A DNA stretch of 38,292 nucleotides from Bacteroidaceae bacterium. GTDB taxonomy: Bacteria; Bacteroidota; Bacteroidia; Bacteroidales; Bacteroidaceae. The notes beneath the pieces were generated by a model. The model saw only the letters and a list, made by a program, of their open reading frames with translations. It searched no databases and was not told the origin of the DNA. The translations under genes were made by a program, and so were the position numbers. Below, piece by piece: positions 9,801 to 17,500 of this stretch; position 1 is the stretch's first letter, and each line of letters opens with the position of its first letter. The DNA lies in contig JAFXTO010000042.1 in the NCBI GenBank assembly GCA_017535725.1, positions 1 to 38,292 on the forward strand, read 5' to 3'.

Positions 9801-10362
9801 GAACACTGCAGAGGCTCAATCGTTCTACTATCCTGGCACCTTCGCTGGCTCAGGGTTTCAACATTCACCGGTATTCAAGGCAAAGCAAAAGGCTCAGACC
9901 TTCAAGACCTTCGCGCCCGTCAACTTCCGAAACTATCCTGACAACGCTATTATGGCCGTGAAGGTGGTAGCTGACAGCAAGACACTTGCTGGCGTTGAGG
10001 TGGCCGCTTTTGCTGGCGACGAGTGCCGCACGGCAGCCGTCACCAATGCGAGCGGCATCGCCTACCTCACCATCCCAGGTGAAGAGGAATGTGAACTGTC
10101 GTTCCGCGTAGCCATTGACGGCGAAGTGATGATAGCACCCCTCACGCTCACCTACGAAACCGATGCCATCTACGGTACGCCCAAGCATCCTGTGGTGATG
10201 AACCTCGGCGACGCGAATTCAATTCAAAATGCACAACTCAAAATGCATAATGGCGACACCATCTACGACCTCAGCGGACGCAAGGTTCGTCTGGATGACC
10301 AAACCCGCAAGTTGCAGAAGGGTGTTTACATCATTAACGGACAAAAGCATACTGTGAAATGA
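886..10362 (+). CDS. Giant exported LamG/InlB-repeat surface protein with T9SS sorting domain (3158 aa)
   Basis: A signal peptide (residues about 1-40, ending AWAQ) targets it for export. In order I see a Listeria-Bacteroides (InlB B) repeat at about 240-312 (GYYFSGWNTKSDGSG...LYAQW), fibronectin-III-like segments to about 650, a LamG/concanavalin-like domain at about 669-880, carboxypeptidase-regulatory-like beta domains at about 890-1040, a long unassigned region around 1420-1830, two more LamG-like domains at about 2100-2290 and 2295-2485, then repeated beta domains containing AAFIGEECRG and AAFAGDECRT. The C-terminus (YDLSGRKV...GVYIINGQ) is a T9SS type A sorting signal, so the protein is probably attached to the cell surface or released, as an adhesin or glycan-binding protein. 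The start follows a leader of about 310 nt, and the stop overlaps the next gene by 4 bp. Two short AT-rich repeat inserts sit in frame (residues about 2365-2378 and 3110-3122). Confidence 0.85.
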   Translation: MKSFITTTFVRAGGWLAGARRVRAAMTLLMVLTTASAWAQTEGPWTYYSHRWGSCGNNDIPNIPFGGLGNATAWSNYNLYLYHDSDGIGFTSDGKSASNSKNGVFSIYTHTENVPAYTRKVLIWNYELRAKSDHYQTTALYARDNLDALQSTWVDFTERYTDGSGSQYLLSRMTQTWAGTNTDAFTRSFWFDNRSSGSAKNMTVALLLTHVIGNSGSGRSVHQWAGFKNISYSWENYYYKYITFNSNGGSGSMSKQTIENSGNLQANTLTRNGYYFSGWNTKSDGSGTAYADKATIIANSDQKGNVELYAQWVKIADDLQANFSQTERKVTLTWKVKKGLPNGTFYIYRNGTQISSQSFTSINSESADFSYEDTNTKTETNFPYETDVNYDVYFVLSGGSMRDDYKTSVTVNTTRRVPVNNLNAFRQNDRIVFTWTSDGYPENWGNQFKIYVDDETEPIYTITPTDGQTSFQWEHRTTDKHSDRQSFTDATTGVPYTEEPLNACTPHKYHIVGVIGDKVLSNTKPLTNQAIGTGTLFYSLDATKGTYPGTVKLQWHVNRQGSTAAKTYIVERRRAEKDDEEWVTLYRTSSDEDYLMYTDDTPLPGVFYKYQVTVQDKCDDGTIIPNDITDIGFAQTTGTMSGRITFGATGSSVANVDVEARRTGASDNAEEQYHAMRFTGNNGAVTWTYPSTTYAAGKLATGDFTIQMWVNPETLGEAKMVRLNGETCYVGMDAYGKLTLVNGETTYTFDNAVLTAGQYNHVVLTRSGSTVTASVVGTDAAGVAVLNSSTQTLDGELTLTDAAQLTLGHFVGYVDEFRLWTKALTEAEILENYDHLLVGNEKQLETYWTFDEGLNTQFFDYSRDGTVYHQHHGLVGSNAQPSNLTPTQLKLKAKTDRDGNYIIQGVPFTGEGTTYAVIPTLGIHQFNPTQQLRFVGNNSLVHNGTDFTDISSFPVRGTIRYANTDYPVEGVNFYVDGQICAKEGQPITTNAYGEYEISVPIGEHYITVQKQGHEFANDGRYPADPNKTGLTVNYNDAVSNLDFEDVTLVTVAGRVTGGKIEEAKPLGFGESVNNIGQATITLGIDGYRLNVVRNVEGTTVSYDNNPDDLAVSSPTTDVQSVTVRQGGDADDVKKIIIKTDPQTGEFAALLPPIDYRVESIVIESNQQITFDGLPVIYASDPTQTSTDTLVTDDGTKKEFDYVAKMIQSYYTDPVLEVTQKGRTDSSFGEQTYTYSDKLTPETKVDLYTVTDGSPVSYTFDYPLFKQQNTYIFNVRGYETYVNNDGESPVIYEVPLRDVPVTFSNQMGTGQQVVIDPELTAEDDERGDVVGEPTPDRVTLDENGTAQYEWMAGLPNITWPYTLSLNATFVQNGKTYTWDGVNADNSLAGVVIGALPTGTNFVTSGPDQVTMILRDPAGSASQAYWEAGNTVTSTVTTEQSFGSEREEMTHTEIGVELTTFTGAGVGAFAGVIQTNKQMASVDIGIVTEISDATSNSMTFSTTTTKRVSTSDQPEYVGAQGDVFIGNATNILFGNARSVGLEKNGENYTLAAMDNYVTGTEFSTTFNYTQNYIENVMIPNFIRLRNKYLSKGYDEEGMIYASTVGKDNENYGAKGYYTCDKPANATKPLYTDSVAYYNEQIKNWESVLAYNEEMKVKAINNRKTYIDSNQSFDSGSFIEASTTYTTGITQSYTTNFEAHVLLGLGTDITIFGQDVNVNVQNTVSYGNSETDEYGYERTVTTGYTLMETGDDDALTVDVYKAPDGMGAIFVTRGGQTSCPYEAEQRTKYYEPGRHVIATATMQIEKPAIAVENAANRAVGVPAGKKASYNLLLTNESETGEDCYFSLFAIDETNKEGAKLTVNGDPFDNGRRVLVPAGGTVRMNLELAQNNTGGLVYEDIAIVLASECQSDPASTWNVIGDTVLISAEFVPTSTDVALRIDNRVVNTSTKGMLPLTVTGYDPNYDGLKYIAVQYQGVGESTWHDARKYVMNEQAILNAQIEEVLPTNGIINLNYDMTNGAVFPDRTYKFRALSARTYGNGEVTNASDEILVVKDMNRPKPLGQPQPTDGILSAGDELSVLFNETILNGELTKDQNFRVTGVLNGSTVAHQTALELENTAQTAATEANINLANKDFSVDMWVKANGAGTLLSHGTGTQKLTVGVDADSKLVVKIGDQTYTSLENVPQNQWAFLTLSMTQDGKLSASVATDATTTTLFSDKEAVAYEGNGPLAVGQEMTGAMHELLLWDEARDVTTALQQRSVTKTPSTQGLIGYWKMNEGEGTSIRDYARNRHMTMTAETWHIENENKAVTLDGSHYVGINTTEIPPMPQDDYAVELWVKAGEQTADAQLLQLGEVGLSLDTEGKLQLENKNSQLSIVNSPLTDNAWHHVALSVLRGGNANVYVDGVAKATVSADNVGSLGSDQLLIGARRTLQDVQSSEVLYTYDRPLTATIDEVRVWNATMNGDQLKKQRKVRLTGTEPGLVAYYPFEVKTLNAQNQVVTNGSAADLAGSSYKAQLSALGGSPAEVATFTDEAPALRVKPEEENVSFTFTASDNKIVIDVDEAPARIEGTTLNFTVRDVHDQNGNLSEPVSWSAFVSLNPLAWKESSVSSTSKVTDGATLTATLVNKSGRQQVWTMSDLPSWLEADMTYGDLQPLAEQTITFAVSEATPIGKYEQTVYVKGNDGIETPLTLNITVTGNVPDWAMNPHDFETSMNVIAVLKKDGTPMTDTDDIMAAFIGEECRGLANVEYIDEYGNYYVTMDIYGNSSEAGQEVTFRAYDASTGTVYPVVTLENNEAFTFVPLTLMGTYAKPNVFIIRNMIEQELELKAGWNWVSFNVTADDMTVPALFEKIADDVVTVKSQMSGYRYYENGTWGGDLTGNLSNTEMYAVQMIADRKLRVVGTSVNTPVSVHTGWNWLGYYGRQVASLGDAFAGMEKENGDIVKGQRGVTYWDVNNSKWLGSLKMIEPGKGYQLKNTAEAQSFYYPGTFAGSGFQHSPVFKAKQKAQTFKTFAPVNFRNYPDNAIMAVKVVADSKTLAGVEVAAFAGDECRTAAVTNASGIAYLTIPGEEECELSFRVAIDGEVMIAPLTLTYETDAIYGTPKHPVVMNLGDANSIQNAQLKMHNGDTIYDLSGRKVRLDDQTRKLQKGVYIINGQKHTVK

Positions 10363-11561
10363 AACTGATGAATAGATTCTATAGCCTGCTGGCACTCCTC
10401 CTTGTGGGGAGCGCCAGCCTTCAGGCGCAGAGCGACCCCTTCCCTGATATAAGTACAGTTGCATATAAATATTATGGAACTATGACGTGTACATCGCAAG
10501 TCGTGATGAACGGCGAAATAGTCACTGATGCCGTCGTGGCCGCCTATTGCGGCGATGATTTCAGGGGAAAAAACAGCACAGGGAAAGATCCAGACCATCC
10601 CAATCATGTTTGCCTGACTATCTACGGCGACCATACGATTGAAAAACAGTATATACACTTTAAGGTATATATGCAGGGGAAGATTTTCACCTACAATCAC
10701 GACCCGGCCTTTGTCTATACCTTCAATGGCATTGTGGGGGCTACCGCGAATCCCTACATCATCGACATCACCCCCGTCAGCCTGGCCAACGATGCAGACA
10801 ACACGACAACACTGACAACATATAAAGATGAGACCTGCGACATCGCACTCACCGGTCGCACGCTCTACAAGGACGGCAACTGGAACACGCTGTGCCTGCC
10901 GTTCCCAATGACCGCCGAACAGATTGCCACTACGGACCTGGCAGGAGCTACCATCATGGAGCTGGATGCTACGGGTACCTACGCTGATGACAAAGGTGAC
11001 CACCAGACGGGCTTCGACGCTGCCAGCGGCACACTCTACCTCTACTTCAAGACGGCAACAAGCATCGAGGCCGGCAAGCCTTACATCGTGAAGTGGACCA
11101 GCGGTTCGGACATCACCAATCCCGTGTTCCCCGGCGTGACGGTGACGGGTACCCCTGCCGGCACCGTGGAGGCAAAGAACAGCGGCCTGAACACCGTGCA
11201 GTTCATCGGCACCTACAGCCCGACACCGCTCACTCCTAACGACAAGAGCAACCTGTTCCTCGGCACAGGCAACACCCTCTACTATCCCAACGGCGCCAAT
11301 AACGCTGACGGAAATTATGATGTGAACGCCTGCCGTGCCTACTTCCATGTAGATCTCGACGGCTCTGCCGGTGTGCGTGCCTTCGTGCTTAACTTCGATG
11401 AGGAGGAGACAGGAATCAAGCCCCCCAGCCCCCTAAAGGGGGAGCATCTTTCACCCCCTTCAGGGGGTTGGGGGGCTACTCTCAGCGGTGTGCGCCTCGC
11501 CGCCAAGCCCACAGCCCGCGGATTGTACATATATAATGGAAGAAAGGTCATCATCCCCTAA
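10359..11561 (+). CDS. Exported protein with T9SS-type C-terminus (400 aa), partner of the giant protein
   Basis: It starts inside the stop codon of the giant gene (ATGA), so translation is probably coupled. A signal peptide ends near residue 23 (SASLQAQ). The N-terminal domain (VVAAYCGDDFRG) resembles the domains with AAFIGEECRG at the end of the giant protein. The next 200 residues (GRTLYKDGNWNTLCLPF, GTGNTLYYPNG) are homologous to the C-terminal part of giant protein 2. The end, GLYIYNGRKVIIP, is a T9SS sorting motif. The linker before it carries two GC-rich palindromes read in frame (about 11418-11482). It is likely secreted with, and perhaps assembled with, its upstream neighbour; its function is unknown. 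Confidence 0.8.
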   Translation: MKLMNRFYSLLALLLVGSASLQAQSDPFPDISTVAYKYYGTMTCTSQVVMNGEIVTDAVVAAYCGDDFRGKNSTGKDPDHPNHVCLTIYGDHTIEKQYIHFKVYMQGKIFTYNHDPAFVYTFNGIVGATANPYIIDITPVSLANDADNTTTLTTYKDETCDIALTGRTLYKDGNWNTLCLPFPMTAEQIATTDLAGATIMELDATGTYADDKGDHQTGFDAASGTLYLYFKTATSIEAGKPYIVKWTSGSDITNPVFPGVTVTGTPAGTVEAKNSGLNTVQFIGTYSPTPLTPNDKSNLFLGTGNTLYYPNGANNADGNYDVNACRAYFHVDLDGSAGVRAFVLNFDEEETGIKPPSPLKGEHLSPPSGGWGATLSGVRLAAKPTARGLYIYNGRKVIIP

Positions 11562-11574
11562 TGAACAATTTTTG

Positions 11575-11637
11575 TCTAAGGAATTAAGGAATCAAGGAAG
11601 GCTGGCGCCGCAAGCGTAATTCCTAAATTCCTTAGAA
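11575..11637. repeat. Long inverted repeat between coding regions
   Basis: CTAAGGAATT followed by AAGGAAT faces ATTCCT followed by AAATTCCTTAG, with flanking T and A runs that extend the stem. The T-run lies before rather than after the stem on the plus strand, so this is not a standard terminator. It may be an RNA-processing hairpin or a small palindromic repeat insertion. Confidence 0.45.
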
Positions 11638-11687
11638 AAAAACTTTGAGCAGAACAAGAATAATATTTTTTAATAGAATATTGCAAT

Positions 11688-11882
11688 ATGAAAAGAGAAT
11701 ATATGAAGCCCACCACATTGGTGATTGAACTGAGACACAAGGCCGGTCTGCTGTTGCAAACCAGCGTTAACAGCATGAGCACCAACCTGAACGAAGGTGA
11801 CGCCATTGACTACGGCGGCGGAAGCAACGGCCCCGCTCGCGCCCGCAGCTACGGAGGCATCGACTGGGACGACTGGGAATAA
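11688..11882 (+). CDS. Small peptide with C-terminal WDDWE motif (64 aa)
   Basis: The peptide begins MKREYMKPTTLVIELRHKAG, has a central SMSTNLNEGDAIDYGGG stretch and ends GGIDWDDWE. It has no cleavable signal or membrane helix. It resembles short, annotation-poor Prevotella peptides (KPTxxV...NSMSTNLNE...WDD) that I recall lying near exported proteins; their function is unknown. It sits in the same direction 26 nt before the regulator gene, consistent with one operon. An alternative ATG exists at 11703. The conserved N- and C-terminal pattern argues that it is real despite its size. Confidence 0.55.
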   Translation: MKREYMKPTTLVIELRHKAGLLLQTSVNSMSTNLNEGDAIDYGGGSNGPARARSYGGIDWDDWE

Positions 11883-11907
11883 GAATGACAGAGAACAAAC
11901 GAATAAC

Positions 11908-13608
11908 ATGCGACACTCACTATACCTTATATTATTATGCGCCGCGCTGGCGTTGATGGCGGGCTGTACGAAGCCTGACCGAAGCGAGGAGGTGACACAG
12001 CTGAAGCAAGAGCTGCAGGAACTGTTGTACAAGAACCCCGAACGGGCATTGGTGCGGGTGGACAGTGCTGAGCAGGCAGGCGTATTCTCGGCAGCAATGG
12101 CCAACCTCCTCAGAACCAACATCTACGGGACAATGGGACAAACGCGGTTGGCTGTATTCTACGGTGAACAGATATTGAACGAACCTGAACTGAAGCGTGA
12201 GGGCGACACCTATTATTCGGCTCTCCTCATGCTCTGCGGATTGGTGGAGAGAAATGGCGAATACGGCAAGGTGATCCGTCTGTCCGACGAGATTATTGCC
12301 GACGTGGACAATGAGCGGAAGCAGGGCGGCGGCATCTCCGGCATCAGCGAAGAGGTGGCATTGCGGGTGAAAAGCCGTGCGCTGACCTTCAAGGGTGATT
12401 GCGAGCACCATCTGGATCATCCCGACGAGGCCGAGCGCTACTACTTAGAAAGCATCAACCTGATGATGGACGGTGTGACGCAATCCGATGATTACTGGGT
12501 GATAGACGGCATGTTCACCGCCATTTTAGAGACCACAGAGTTCTATCTTGAGCAGGGCAAGGCAGATAAGGCGCTGGCCTTGGTGGCAAAAGGCGACACG
12601 GCCCTGGCCCGTCTGGACCGCTGTCCTAACGTGCCCGACCACGTTCACCACATCCGCCATAACAACGTAACCATCGGCCAGGCCATGATCTATGCTGCTA
12701 ATGGTCAGCGCGACAAGGCCGAGGCACTCTACCTGAAGCACCGGCAGGCAGCAACCCCGACGGTATATGACATCGGCGCCGATGCCCGCTATCTGGCAAT
12801 GACCGACCGCTACGACGAGGCCATCCGCCTGTTCCGTCAGGCCGACTCCCTCTATTTGGCCAAGGGAAACGCCATCAACACTGTGTACATCAAGAACTAC
12901 ATGATGAACCAGTATCGGGCGTTGCAAAGCGCCGGACGCAAGGACGAGGTTCTTGCTCTTGCCGACCGCATGCGCCAGCTGACCGACTCCATCCACCTGC
13001 AGGAACGGAAGATAGACGTGGAGCAGCAGCAGGAAATCCGCCAGAAGGAGGCAGAGATTGCCGGCCGCCGCCAGTCACTCGTCATCCTCCGCATCATCCT
13101 CGTATCCGCCATCCTCATCATCCTGCTCGTAGCATACTTGCTTTGGCGTTCTTATAAATATAATAAGGTGCTGACGGAGAAGAACCGCCGCTTGTTGGCC
13201 GAAATAGAGCAGCGCGAACAGGAGCAGCAACAGGCCATCGAAGAGTTGGAGGCCGCGCCCGAAGCTGAACTCACCACCGAGCAGCAACTCTACCGCCGCC
13301 TGTGCGAATTGATGAAGCAGCCAGACGTCTTCACAGAACCCGAAACCAACCAGGACACGCTGGCCCGACTTCTCGGTACCAACCGCACCTACGTTTACGA
13401 AGCTCTGCGCGAGTGTGCTGACCAGACACCTGCCGACTTCATCAACGGCTATCGTTTGCGCCATGCCACCCACCTGCTGGCTACCACCAACGACTCTGTA
13501 GCCCTCATCGCCGAACTCTGCGGACTTTCCCGCCCTACCTTCTATCGTCTTTTCAGCGAGACCTACGGTATGTCACCGTCGGATTATCGTAAAGTGGCGA
13601 GTAAGTGA
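11908..13608 (+). CDS. Membrane-spanning TPR/AraC-family regulator 1 (566 aa)
   Basis: The N-terminus (MRHSLYLILLCAALALMAGC) is a lipoprotein-type signal with a lipobox-like LMAGC. Residues about 25-385 are TPR-like helical repeats (for example AEQAGVFSAAMANLLRTNIY, GDCEHHLDHPDEAERYY), probably periplasmic. A membrane helix spans about 390-412, followed by a charged coiled coil (EKNRRLLAEIEQREQEQQQ) and a C-terminal AraC-type double helix-turn-helix (about 455-566; SRPTFYRLFSETYGMSPSDY). This is a one-component transmembrane sensor-regulator. I chose the ATG at 11908 because the signal sequence begins there, rather than the in-frame GTG at 11797 inside the preceding gene. It is 33% or more similar by eye to the regulator at 21990-23654, and lies directly before the GAGACA promoter of module 2. 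Confidence 0.8.
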   Translation: MRHSLYLILLCAALALMAGCTKPDRSEEVTQLKQELQELLYKNPERALVRVDSAEQAGVFSAAMANLLRTNIYGTMGQTRLAVFYGEQILNEPELKREGDTYYSALLMLCGLVERNGEYGKVIRLSDEIIADVDNERKQGGGISGISEEVALRVKSRALTFKGDCEHHLDHPDEAERYYLESINLMMDGVTQSDDYWVIDGMFTAILETTEFYLEQGKADKALALVAKGDTALARLDRCPNVPDHVHHIRHNNVTIGQAMIYAANGQRDKAEALYLKHRQAATPTVYDIGADARYLAMTDRYDEAIRLFRQADSLYLAKGNAINTVYIKNYMMNQYRALQSAGRKDEVLALADRMRQLTDSIHLQERKIDVEQQQEIRQKEAEIAGRRQSLVILRIILVSAILIILLVAYLLWRSYKYNKVLTEKNRRLLAEIEQREQEQQQAIEELEAAPEAELTTEQQLYRRLCELMKQPDVFTEPETNQDTLARLLGTNRTYVYEALRECADQTPADFINGYRLRHATHLLATTNDSVALIAELCGLSRPTFYRLFSETYGMSPSDYRKVASK

Positions 13609-13642
13609 GAAAATCCCCCATTTCATCGATAAAATGGAGCCC

Positions 13643-13685
13643 GCTGTCTCATGGCGGTCTTCGTTTTTTTACGCCATGAGACAGC
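13643..13685 (+). terminator. Perfect 14-bp inverted repeat behind regulator 1, containing operator half-sites
   Basis: The arms at 13643-13656 and 13672-13685 pair perfectly, and a seven-T run lies in the 15-nt loop rather than after the stem. The arms contain TGTCTCA and TGAGACA, the same half-site as the direct repeats at 13710 and 13731. It may terminate the regulator transcript and also serve as an auxiliary operator. Confidence 0.45.
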
Positions 13686-13709
13686 CGGAAATGCAAGTTT
13701 TGCGAAATT

Positions 13710-13764
13710 GAGACAAAGATTTGTAGGAGCGAGACACCTGGTTTCTGGACTTGCCGTACCTTTG
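13710..13764 (+). promoter_or_regulatory. Module 2 promoter with AraC-type direct repeats (GAGACA)
   Basis: GAGACA at 13710-13715 and 13731-13736 (21 bp apart) is followed 20 bp later by TACCTTTG at 13757-13764. The geometry is identical to modules 1 and 3, but the half-site has G where the others have T. The promoter drives the small membrane protein, the 177-residue protein and probably giant protein 2. Confidence 0.7.
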
Positions 13765-13822
13765 CCCCCGAAAATCGGCATATAGCCAGACAAATTGTAA
13801 ATTGTAAATCGTCAAATAGTAA

Positions 13823-14017
13823 ATGGAACTAAGTCTTATCCTCAGTGTAGCCCTCGCCGCCGCCATGATTGTTATTGTGCTGGTGCTCGTGGCAGTCATC
13901 GTCTATCAGCAGTGGCAGATTGGCGACAAGAACGCCACGCTGGGCCGTTTCATCGACGAGAACATCGAACTGCACAAGAAATTGAATAGGGTAAAAATGA
14001 CAAGGAGCAGAATATGA
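13823..14017 (+). CDS. Small single-pass membrane protein (64 aa), module 2
   Basis: One hydrophobic helix (about residues 6-27) is followed by a conserved basic/acidic tail beginning YQQWQIGDKNATLGRFIDEN. The tail is nearly identical to the module 3 copy (23897-24079) and to the module 1 remnant (393-467), while the helix sequences differ. This suggests selection on the tail. It is the first gene after the AraC-type promoter in each module. Its stop overlaps the next start (ATGA), which suggests coupling. Its function is unknown; a partner of the membrane-spanning regulator or of the export machinery is possible. Confidence 0.7.
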   Translation: MELSLILSVALAAAMIVIVLVLVAVIVYQQWQIGDKNATLGRFIDENIELHKKLNRVKMTRSRI

Positions 14018-14547
14018 ATATGATTATAGATTCGAATGATAGCAACTGGCGCTTAGGGGAACTTGTCTGCCTTAAGTGGAATGACGAACAGATAAAAAAG
14101 AGTGGTCAGAAGTCATATGCATACTGTGCTGTTTCGAGTTATATTTGTGTTCGCGAGGCAACCGACAGGCAGTATGGCATCTTGGTGAAAGTCCTTGGTA
14201 AGATTTCCAAGGAACACATTATGTTTGTGAACGGGGAGCCGTTTTGCAAGGATGAAAGGGAGGACCTTTTAAAGGGCAAGTGCTACTACAGCTTCCCATT
14301 CCCTACGCTGAACGCCTTGAAGGAGGTCTTGGAGATTGTCAACTCGAACGAAGCCCTCAAGGGCAGGTTCGAAGCAGAGTCGATGAAATTCAACCCCGCC
14401 TCCACTTTCTGGGTTCGCGAGGCAGCAGGCGGTTTCCTGTCGAAGAAGCCGCAATACTATGATGCCTCTTCCGGCCAGGTCTGCAAGGCAACGGCTGGCA
14501 CCGCACACTATCGCCTGTCGATAGCCTACTTCAACAAGAACAAATAA
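14014..14547 (+). CDS. Protein of unknown function (177 aa)
   Basis: I do not recognise this protein. It has no signal peptide or membrane helix, so it is probably cytoplasmic. It contains several aromatic-rich stretches (KCYYSFPFPTLNALKEVLEI) and a C-terminal region with STFWVREAAGGFLSKKPQYY. It overlaps the small membrane protein gene by 4 bp and ends 20 bp before giant protein 2, so all three are almost certainly co-transcribed. Module 1 has the structured leader instead of this gene at the equivalent position. A second ATG two codons downstream could be used. Confidence 0.65.
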   Translation: MNMIIDSNDSNWRLGELVCLKWNDEQIKKSGQKSYAYCAVSSYICVREATDRQYGILVKVLGKISKEHIMFVNGEPFCKDEREDLLKGKCYYSFPFPTLNALKEVLEIVNSNEALKGRFEAESMKFNPASTFWVREAAGGFLSKKPQYYDASSGQVCKATAGTAHYRLSIAYFNKNK

Positions 14548-14566
14548 AATTAATATTCCTATAATT

Positions 14567-17500
14567 ATGAAAAGAATCTTTCGGAAAACAGAGTTTATTC
14601 ACAGGGCAGCGATAATACTGCTCCTGCTTGTGACCTCCATAACCGTACAGGCGGTCTCGGATAAAGAAATCGTGGCCTACCGAAGTCATCGGCCCATCGG
14701 CCACATAGAAAGCATCGAAGCGAAGCATGGATCCCTTATAGTCAAGGGGTGGGGACTGGACTTGGATGGCTATCACTCAACCAATGTGTCTATCATTCTG
14801 AAACAGAATGGTACGAAGAAGTACGAATTTGTGTCAGAGACCACCGAATTTCGCTACAGCTTCAGCGGCAACGCTTTTTTCAGGGGCTATCACGGGTTCA
14901 CCTTGAAGGGCGAGAGGGTGAAACCGGGCGATTACCAGCTTTCTGGAATTGTGCGTAACTCAGGGCAGCCACATAGAGATATGCCGATGACGTTCGAAAT
15001 GGACGGTGTCGATCCATATACTGTTGACCTAATTCAAGTGACGACCATAGAGAAGCCCATCACCATCCTGCCGTATGTAGAGCAGGTCACCTTCGACTGC
15101 AACTACGAAGGCGGCACCAATCCGGATCCTCTGTTAATATGCGATGATGCATGGACCTATTTACCCACCAACAATGTTTCCCGTCCGGGCTATACCTTCG
15201 TCTGCTGGACTCCCAGCAGTGTAAGGGGCGAAAGTGTCACGGCGAAGGCCCATTGGTTGCCTGGAACCGGTACGAAGGAAGACCCGTGGCGAATCACTTG
15301 TCAGGAAGACTGGGATAGCTTCGTCCTTATGTGTTCCGAGTCAACAGATGTTACACATCCCTCAAAATCGTCGAAGGTGCCACACCCCGTCCCTGACCCT
15401 AATTCGCACGTCAGGCTTGAGATGGACGTCACCATGGGGAGCAAAGGTATATTGGGAAAATTTATGGGAGAGTTCGACGGCAATGGGCACACCATTACCC
15501 TCAACAACCCATATTCAGCCCCGTTCTGGGCAGCTCACGATTGCTATATTCACAACCTGACGGTGAATGGTTCTATTACCCCCGGAGGTGCAAACAACGA
15601 CACCATGGGTGGGCTTGTTTATCAATTTTCACCAAAAGGCGGAGGATACCAGAATAGCGGCGAAAGCATAGTGGAAGACTGTGTAGTCAGTGTTGACCTT
15701 AAACCAAACTACAGAGATGCCGTCTCTTTAGGCGGTATTTTGGGCAAGGTAAGTTATAATGTGAATGGCAAAGTGATTCTTCGGAATTGCATCTTCAATG
15801 GCACCTTGCCCAGCTCCAATATCCAAATGGCCGGCATGGTGTCTAAAACCTATTTCAAAAGTACAACTTATAGTAATTGTATTGAATACGAGAACTGCTT
15901 CTTTGCGCCAAAGAAGGTGGGGACAGAACCCCTATACACCTTCAGCGATACTTATCTCGAATCCAGCCGTGGTATGTACTACACCATAGCCGGTACCAAT
16001 ATCCAAGGCGAGCAGGTCTTTGCAGAACTGCCGTCCGGCGGTGTATCTGCCATCCTCTCGGCTGCTGACGGTACTCAGTACTACCTACCTCAGAGCAACG
16101 TCAGTTTCTCCGGCCTGAACAATTATTATGTTCACACGGGTTCGCCCATCGCCATCAGCTATGGCGTCAGCCGCAACGGTTCTGACCTGGAAGTGAACGA
16201 CTATACGGCTGTCATCAAGAATGAAGCGGGCGAAACCGTGACCTCCCTACAAGATATAGGTCAGTACAGGCTTGAAGTCACCATTCCCGACGAAGGTACA
16301 TACACCCGTCTCTTCTATGTGAGAGCTCCGCTGACAATGGACGGCGACGTGCATCTGATCAACAATATGACCGACTGGGTGACCTTTACCGAGAACTTGG
16401 CTGACTACCGTACTGCGTCACTGCGGCTCAACGCCGACATCACCACGGATACGATGGTGGGCCGCGAGGACTGCAAGTTCAGTGGCACTTTCGACGGCAA
16501 CGGCCACACGCTGACCTACAACTATACCTGTTATAACACAATATATGATCCTGCCGAGGACGGGCGTGCTCCATTCCGATACATCGAAGGTGCCACTATC
16601 TGCAACCTCACCGTGGCGGGAACCACCGTCAGCACGGGGCGTGAAATGGGCGGCTTAGTGGCTTACGCCTACGGCAATAACAACATCACCAATTGCATCG
16701 TGCAGGCATCGCTCATCAGCCGCATAGGCGGCGATGCCACCAATGGCGGTTTCATTGCCCACGCGAAAGATTATGGTACGAACTCTTTCAGCGGTTGTGT
16801 ATTCAATGGCTATCTGATTAGCGGGCCCTCCTGTCGTTGCAACGGCGGCTTCGTGGGATGGAGCAACGGCCATCTGAGTTTCTCCGACTGTCTCTTCGAC
16901 CCCGTCTGTGTGACGATGGCTGCCAACGAAGGCAGCACCTTCGCCCGTGGTTTTGGAGTCGAGGAAAGCTCCTTCAGCAATACTTTCTACACCACCGCCT
17001 TTGGTGCAGCACAGGGCATACAAGCCTGTATGTCGCCGCAGGATTGCGTATGTGAGAAAAAGACAATGGCCAACGGCAGCGAGATTTACGCTGTCCGCGG
17101 CACTTCCATTGTGGGACTGGCGGATGCTTACCCATACAACGACGGTGCAGCGGTCACCGTCAGCGGTTTTGCCGTCCAAAATAACGGCGAGCAGCTTCCC
17201 GCCGACAAATACAGTGTCACCTTCCGCAACGAGGCGGACGAGGTGGTCGATGCCCCCACGGAGGTGGGCGTCTATACGCTGACCGTCACTGGTTATGAAA
17301 ACTTTGGCTACTATGGCTCTTTGTCGAAGACATTCTGGGTGGCAAAGACGCTCAGCACCGATGCCAACGGTTTCTACCTCATCCGCGACAATGACGACTG
17401 GCTTTCATTGGACTGCAACATCAAGTCAAATCCCGCTTTTGCCGGTAGCAAAGTGAAACTGGCCAACGACCTAAGCATCACCACCATGATTACCGACGAG

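Noticed and set aside
11797-11907. Upstream GTG start for regulator 1
   Set aside because: The extension overlaps the small peptide gene in another frame and puts 37 odd residues before a clear signal sequence; ATG 11908 is better.
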